Source of the DNA: Planctomycetaceae bacterium
GTDB taxonomy: Bacteria > Planctomycetota > Planctomycetia > Pirellulales > Thermoguttaceae
DNA length: 8,469 bases
Direction: 5' to 3'
NCBI GenBank assembly: GCA_031276415.1
Contig: JAISNF010000205.1
Coordinates: forward strand, 1-8,469
Positions 5,258 to 8,469 of this stretch are shown in pieces (the first letter of the stretch is position 1; every line of letters begins with the position of its first letter). The position numbers and the translations under genes are program-made. The notes under the pieces are model-generated. The model was not told the origin of the DNA and ran no database searches. It was given only the letters and a program-made list of their open reading frames with translations.

Positions 5258-6991
5258 ATGAACACGACAATTCCCAAACAATTACCGTATGGCAATGCGA
5301 ATTTCAAAAATATTCGCACGGAAAATAATTATATTTATATTGATAAAACGCGGTTTATTGAAACACTTGAACGGGAAAGTAATTCGTCACAGATATTTAT
5401 TCGTCCTCGTCGTTTCGGTAAGAGTTTGTTTCTTTCCATGCTTGCGTATTATTACGACATTAATTTTGCAGATGAATTTGCACAATTATTTGGCGATTTG
5501 TATATTGGTCAACATCCGACGCCGCGAAAGAATAGTTATGCGGTGATGGAATTTGATTTTTCCAGTGTTGACACGGCAAATGCGGAAAGTTTCCGAAACA
5601 CTTTTTTTGACAATATCCGTCATACAGTTTGCCGGTTTTTGAGTAATCATAAAAACATATTCCCCGATGCGTTACAGATTATTGATCAAATTAACCGACA
5701 AGAACACATCACGCTTTCGATTTTAGACTGGTCTTTCCGAGTTGCCGAATCGGAGAAGATCAAAATATTTGTTATTGTTGACGAATACGATCATTTTGCG
5801 AATGATCTTATTGCGATGGGAACGACAATGGGCGATGATTTTTACAAGAAAATGATTACCGCTAATGGGTTGGTGCGGGATTTTTACGAGAAACTCAAAA
5901 TAGCGTCCAAATATGGAATTGTTGATCGGACATTTATTACGGGAATTTCGCCGGTCATGCTTGACGATTTGACCAGCGGTTACAATATTGCGGACAATCT
6001 CACGCTTGATTTGCAATATAATGAGATGTTGGGTTTTACACGCGACGAAGTGAAACGGTTAATGAGTGTAACAGGAATTGACGCAAACCGTATCAATATT
6101 GACATGGAATATTATTATAACGGTTATCTGTTTAATACGTATGCGGTCAACAAGGTTTATAATTCGTCAATGATACTTTATTTCTTTAGACAATTATTAA
6201 AAACGGACAAAAATAAAATCCCCGTCAACCTTATTGATCCTAATCTGAATATGGATCCGAACCGTTTGAAACGTCTTGTTAAAAATGATGGTAACCGCGA
6301 AATGATGATTGAAATTATTAAAGAAGGCGGAATTGTTTCAACGATATTGGAAAAATTTTCTATTGATCAATTGAACGGCGAACATTATTTTGTTTCGTTA
6401 TTATTTTATATGGGTTTGTTGACGATCAAAGAACCTTATTTGAATCGATTACGATTGATTATTCCCAACTATTCTATTCAATGTGTTTATTGGGAACAGA
6501 TTCGGCAACTTATTGAGGACAATTCGCATCAGATTAAAATCAATACGGAATTGGTGGAGGAAACGATTAATGCTTTGGCGATGGAAGGTGATCTTTATTG
6601 TTTTATAGATTATGTTTCTAAAAATGCGTTTAGTAAGTTATCTGATTTTGACTTGCAACGTTTTGATGAAAAGTATATTAAAGTGTTGTTGCTTGCTTAT
6701 TTACTTTTGAACAATATTTATATTCCGATGAGTGAATATGAAACGGATTCGGGACGGGCGGGCATATTTTTGCAACGTAATCCGAACTTTCCGCAAGTCC
6801 GTTACGAATGGGTTTTGGAATTGAAATACTGCAAGACGGATGCTAAAAAAACAGAGATTGATCAAAAACGTCAAAGAGGTTTGGAACAATTGAATCAATA
6901 CATTCATTCTTCCCGATTAAAAAATCGTCCCAATTTAAAATCCGCATTGATTCTTTTTATCGGGAAAGATAAATACGAAATTGTAACATAA
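5258..6991 (+). CDS. AAA-ATPase-like / PD-(D/E)XK-type protein (DUF1703 family), probable nuclease site altered
   Basis: This 577-residue protein belongs to the AAA-ATPase_like plus DUF1703 family, widespread and often multicopy in gut bacteria, with unknown cellular role. The N-terminal marker YGNANFKNIRTENNYIYIDKT (10-30) leads into a P-loop variant RPRRFGKS (49-56, Lys55), and FVIVDEYDHF (171-180) is the Walker B strand with Asp175/Glu176. The C-terminal region (about 460-577) is PD-(D/E)XK-like: SGRAG (498-502), then VLELKY with Glu521 and Lys523, then a helix with QLNQY. In relatives the motif reads GR-x-D; here Gly502 (GGC) stands where Asp (GAC) is expected, so nuclease activity is doubtful while the ATPase motifs look intact. 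The gene looks more A/T-rich than its neighbours by eye, consistent with an accessory, mobile history. It has no Shine-Dalgarno sequence. It is probably co-transcribed with its neighbours, 37 bases after one and 12 before the next. Confidence 0.85.
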   Translation: MNTTIPKQLPYGNANFKNIRTENNYIYIDKTRFIETLERESNSSQIFIRPRRFGKSLFLSMLAYYYDINFADEFAQLFGDLYIGQHPTPRKNSYAVMEFDFSSVDTANAESFRNTFFDNIRHTVCRFLSNHKNIFPDALQIIDQINRQEHITLSILDWSFRVAESEKIKIFVIVDEYDHFANDLIAMGTTMGDDFYKKMITANGLVRDFYEKLKIASKYGIVDRTFITGISPVMLDDLTSGYNIADNLTLDLQYNEMLGFTRDEVKRLMSVTGIDANRINIDMEYYYNGYLFNTYAVNKVYNSSMILYFFRQLLKTDKNKIPVNLIDPNLNMDPNRLKRLVKNDGNREMMIEIIKEGGIVSTILEKFSIDQLNGEHYFVSLLFYMGLLTIKEPYLNRLRLIIPNYSIQCVYWEQIRQLIEDNSHQIKINTELVEETINALAMEGDLYCFIDYVSKNAFSKLSDFDLQRFDEKYIKVLLLAYLLLNNIYIPMSEYETDSGRAGIFLQRNPNFPQVRYEWVLELKYCKTDAKKTEIDQKRQRGLEQLNQYIHSSRLKNRPNLKSALILFIGKDKYEIVT

Positions 6992-7003
6992 CGAATTATT
7001 CCT

Positions 7004-8281
7004 TTGCAAGACATATTGCCTTACACACCGGCGTTTGGAGCCATGTTGGTATTGATGGTTCTTTCCGCTTTTTTTTCTTGTAGTGAAGCGGCTTTTTTTT
7101 CGCTTGGTCAGACAGACCGTTCGGAATTGAAGGCGGGCGGTTCTGTTGCGCGGTTGGCGGTTCGGCTTTTGGAAAATTCGGAACGGCTTCTTAATTCGAT
7201 ATTATTGGGCAATCTTGTTGTCAATTTATTAACGTTTACGATTTCGTCGATTGTTACATTTCAGTTACAACTTCATGGGCGTACTGATTTAGCGAGTCTT
7301 ATGTGGGGCGGTTCCCTTTTGGCGGTGATTTTATTTTGTGAGGTGTTACCGAAAAATGTCGGGGTTTTGGCTCCGCGGTTTTTTGTTCTTTTGTGGGCGG
7401 TTCCGCTTTCGGTTGTTATTCGGTTTCTTCAACCGATTCTTCCGATACTTCAGAGGATCAACATTCTTTCGCGGCGTTTATTTTTCCCGCATTTTTTGGT
7501 GGAGCCTTATCTTCGGATCGGGGATTTGGAGCGAGCGGTTGAAATGTCGGGAGAAGATGCGACGTTGCTTAAGCGGGAGCAGCGTGTATTGCAAAATATT
7601 GTTTCGATTTCTGATATTCGTGCGGAAGAGTTGATGCGTCCGCGATCATTGCTTAAAACGTTTCATCCATCGGTTTCATTTGAGCAGATTTTGGAATCAT
7701 TGCGGGGGAAATTGCCGCGAAGTGGTTATTGTTTATTGACGGAAGCGGAGTCTGATGAAATTGCGTTGGCGTTAAGTTTTACTCGATTTTCGATGTTATC
7801 ATCGGACTCGGCTTGGGAGGATCAATTTGAACCGATTATTTATGTTCCTTGGTCGTCTTCGGTGGCGAATGTTTTTGATCGGCTTCAACGGGAAAGCCGG
7901 AATGTGGCGGTTGTTGTCAACGAGTTTGGCGAAACGGTTGGAATTTTAACATTGGACGATATTATTGAAACAATTTTCACGCGGGAGCAGGGGCGTAGTC
8001 GGCGTTTGCTGAATCAAATTGAATTGAAGCGGATTTCGCCGGAATGTTGGCAACTCAATGGTTTAACGAGTCTTCGTCGTCTTCAGCGTAAGTTTGGTGT
8101 ATTGTTTACGGGTTATTCGAGTTTAACGGTTGGCGGTTTAATTCGTGAGATGTTGGAACGTCTTCCGAAAGCCGGAGACGTTTGCCGTATTGATTCGTTG
8201 GAGTTTCACGTCATGGAAGTTTCCGAAGACAATGATTTAACTGTTCACATGATTACAAAAAATACACAAGGGAATTTCTAA
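7004..8281 (+). CDS. CNNM/CBS-domain membrane transporter (HlyC/CorC family)
   Basis: This 425-residue inner-membrane protein has the CNNM (DUF21)-CBS pair-CorC_HlyC architecture linked to Mg2+/Co2+ efflux or divalent-cation homeostasis; older 'hemolysin' names are historical. The DUF21 hallmark SAFFSCSEAAFFSL is at 21-34. Membrane segments are about 12-33, 64-86, 98-116 and 122-148, with conserved EVLPKN at 113-118. CBS domains cover about 205-265 (MRPR at 211-214) and 275-328 (VVVNEFGETVGILTLDDIIE, 303-322). The C-terminal CorC_HlyC domain runs about 338-418. The chosen start is TTG, 12 bases after the preceding stop; it has no Shine-Dalgarno sequence. ATG 7043 (residue 14) is the main alternative, as many relatives begin just before the first helix. 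The family's usual Gly-Ser-Glu is Cys-Ser-Glu here. Substrate is inferred from family only. Confidence 0.9.
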   Translation: MQDILPYTPAFGAMLVLMVLSAFFSCSEAAFFSLGQTDRSELKAGGSVARLAVRLLENSERLLNSILLGNLVVNLLTFTISSIVTFQLQLHGRTDLASLMWGGSLLAVILFCEVLPKNVGVLAPRFFVLLWAVPLSVVIRFLQPILPILQRINILSRRLFFPHFLVEPYLRIGDLERAVEMSGEDATLLKREQRVLQNIVSISDIRAEELMRPRSLLKTFHPSVSFEQILESLRGKLPRSGYCLLTEAESDEIALALSFTRFSMLSSDSAWEDQFEPIIYVPWSSSVANVFDRLQRESRNVAVVVNEFGETVGILTLDDIIETIFTREQGRSRRLLNQIELKRISPECWQLNGLTSLRRLQRKFGVLFTGYSSLTVGGLIREMLERLPKAGDVCRIDSLEFHVMEVSEDNDLTVHMITKNTQGNF

Positions 8282-8295
8282 AAAACACAAATTTA

Positions 8296-8427
8296 TTTTT
8301 ATTAACCACAGAAGACACGGAAACAAAAAATTGTCCGCAGATTATCGCTGATGAATTTTAAAATACAACATCATCAGCGTCAATCTGCGAAATCTGCGGA
8401 CTATTTTCTTTTGTGGTTAAATAAAAA
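8296..8427. repeat. Nested inverted-repeat intergenic element
   Basis: Outer arms TTAACCACA (8302-8310) and TGTGGTTAA (8412-8420) are perfect, and extend to 8296-8427 with one bulged base. Inside, GTCCGCAGATT (8333-8343) pairs exactly with AATCTGCGGAC (8391-8401). Alternatively, 8337-8354 pairs with 8371-8388 at 16 of 18 positions. The right side holds the direct repeat AATCTGCG twice (8382-8389, 8391-8398), so the two folds compete. From memory, sequences like ACCACAGA...ACACGGA and AATCTGCG-type units recur between genes in several bacterial phyla; this may be a dispersed non-coding repeat. It may also end transcription after the CNNM gene. Confidence 0.55.
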
Positions 8428-8469
8428 AACAGTTATTAGAAGTTCCCTTTTTTGATAATACGGCTTTTG

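Noticed and set aside
4843..5319. 158-residue antisense frame spanning the end of the dehydrogenase gene
   Set aside because: It covers the conserved C-terminal domain in antisense and crosses into the next gene; no motif or ribosome binding site.
7338..7634. 98-residue Phe/Arg-rich frame within the CNNM gene
   Set aside because: It is a shifted reading of the membrane-segment DNA; the composition reflects TTT/CGG codons of the real frame.
8282..8469. Small gene or tRNA at the right edge
   Set aside because: The stretch is dominated by the inverted-repeat element, has no tRNA-like cloverleaf, and no frame with a plausible start.

Overview
The window carries five complete protein genes, all on the + strand, on moderately AT-rich DNA. 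No tRNA, rRNA, CRISPR array or transposase was seen. The organism cannot be fixed from the sequence alone. The secreted COG4099-type hydrolase, the PfkB kinase with a GGCASN motif, and the long unrelated extension on the hydrolase would suit a low-GC member of the Planctomycetota or a similar gut or sediment anaerobe. This is a weak inference.

Layout. Positions 1-315 are gene-free and hold a truncated palindrome, a short direct repeat and a compact leader hairpin. Next is a large exported alpha/beta-hydrolase (316-2586) with glutamine-rich and Thr/Pro/Gln-rich linkers and a C-terminal part I do not recognise. A 194-base spacer stacks two tandem repeats and a perfect 15-bp inverted repeat. A PfkB-family sugar/nucleoside kinase follows (2781-3761), then a 136-base spacer, then a UDP-N-acetylglucosamine-6-dehydrogenase-like enzyme (3898-5220). 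Only 37 bases later comes an AAA-ATPase-like/PD-(D/E)XK protein (5258-6991), and 12 bases after that a CNNM/CBS (HlyC/CorC-type) membrane protein (7004-8281). The right edge (8282-8469) holds a nested, imperfect inverted-repeat element.

How the genes relate. The last three genes are spaced closely enough to be one transcription unit, but their predicted functions share no obvious pathway: nucleotide-sugar oxidation for surface polysaccharide, an accessory ATPase/nuclease-like protein, and a membrane ion transporter. The kinase and dehydrogenase genes share an A/T-rich upstream motif and lack a Shine-Dalgarno sequence, which hints at a common expression signal.

No clear new multi-gene system is visible. 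The most interesting points are the probable loss of the catalytic Asp in the PD-(D/E)XK domain (Gly502 at the expected site), the mosaic secreted hydrolase, and the unusual density of structured repeats between genes.
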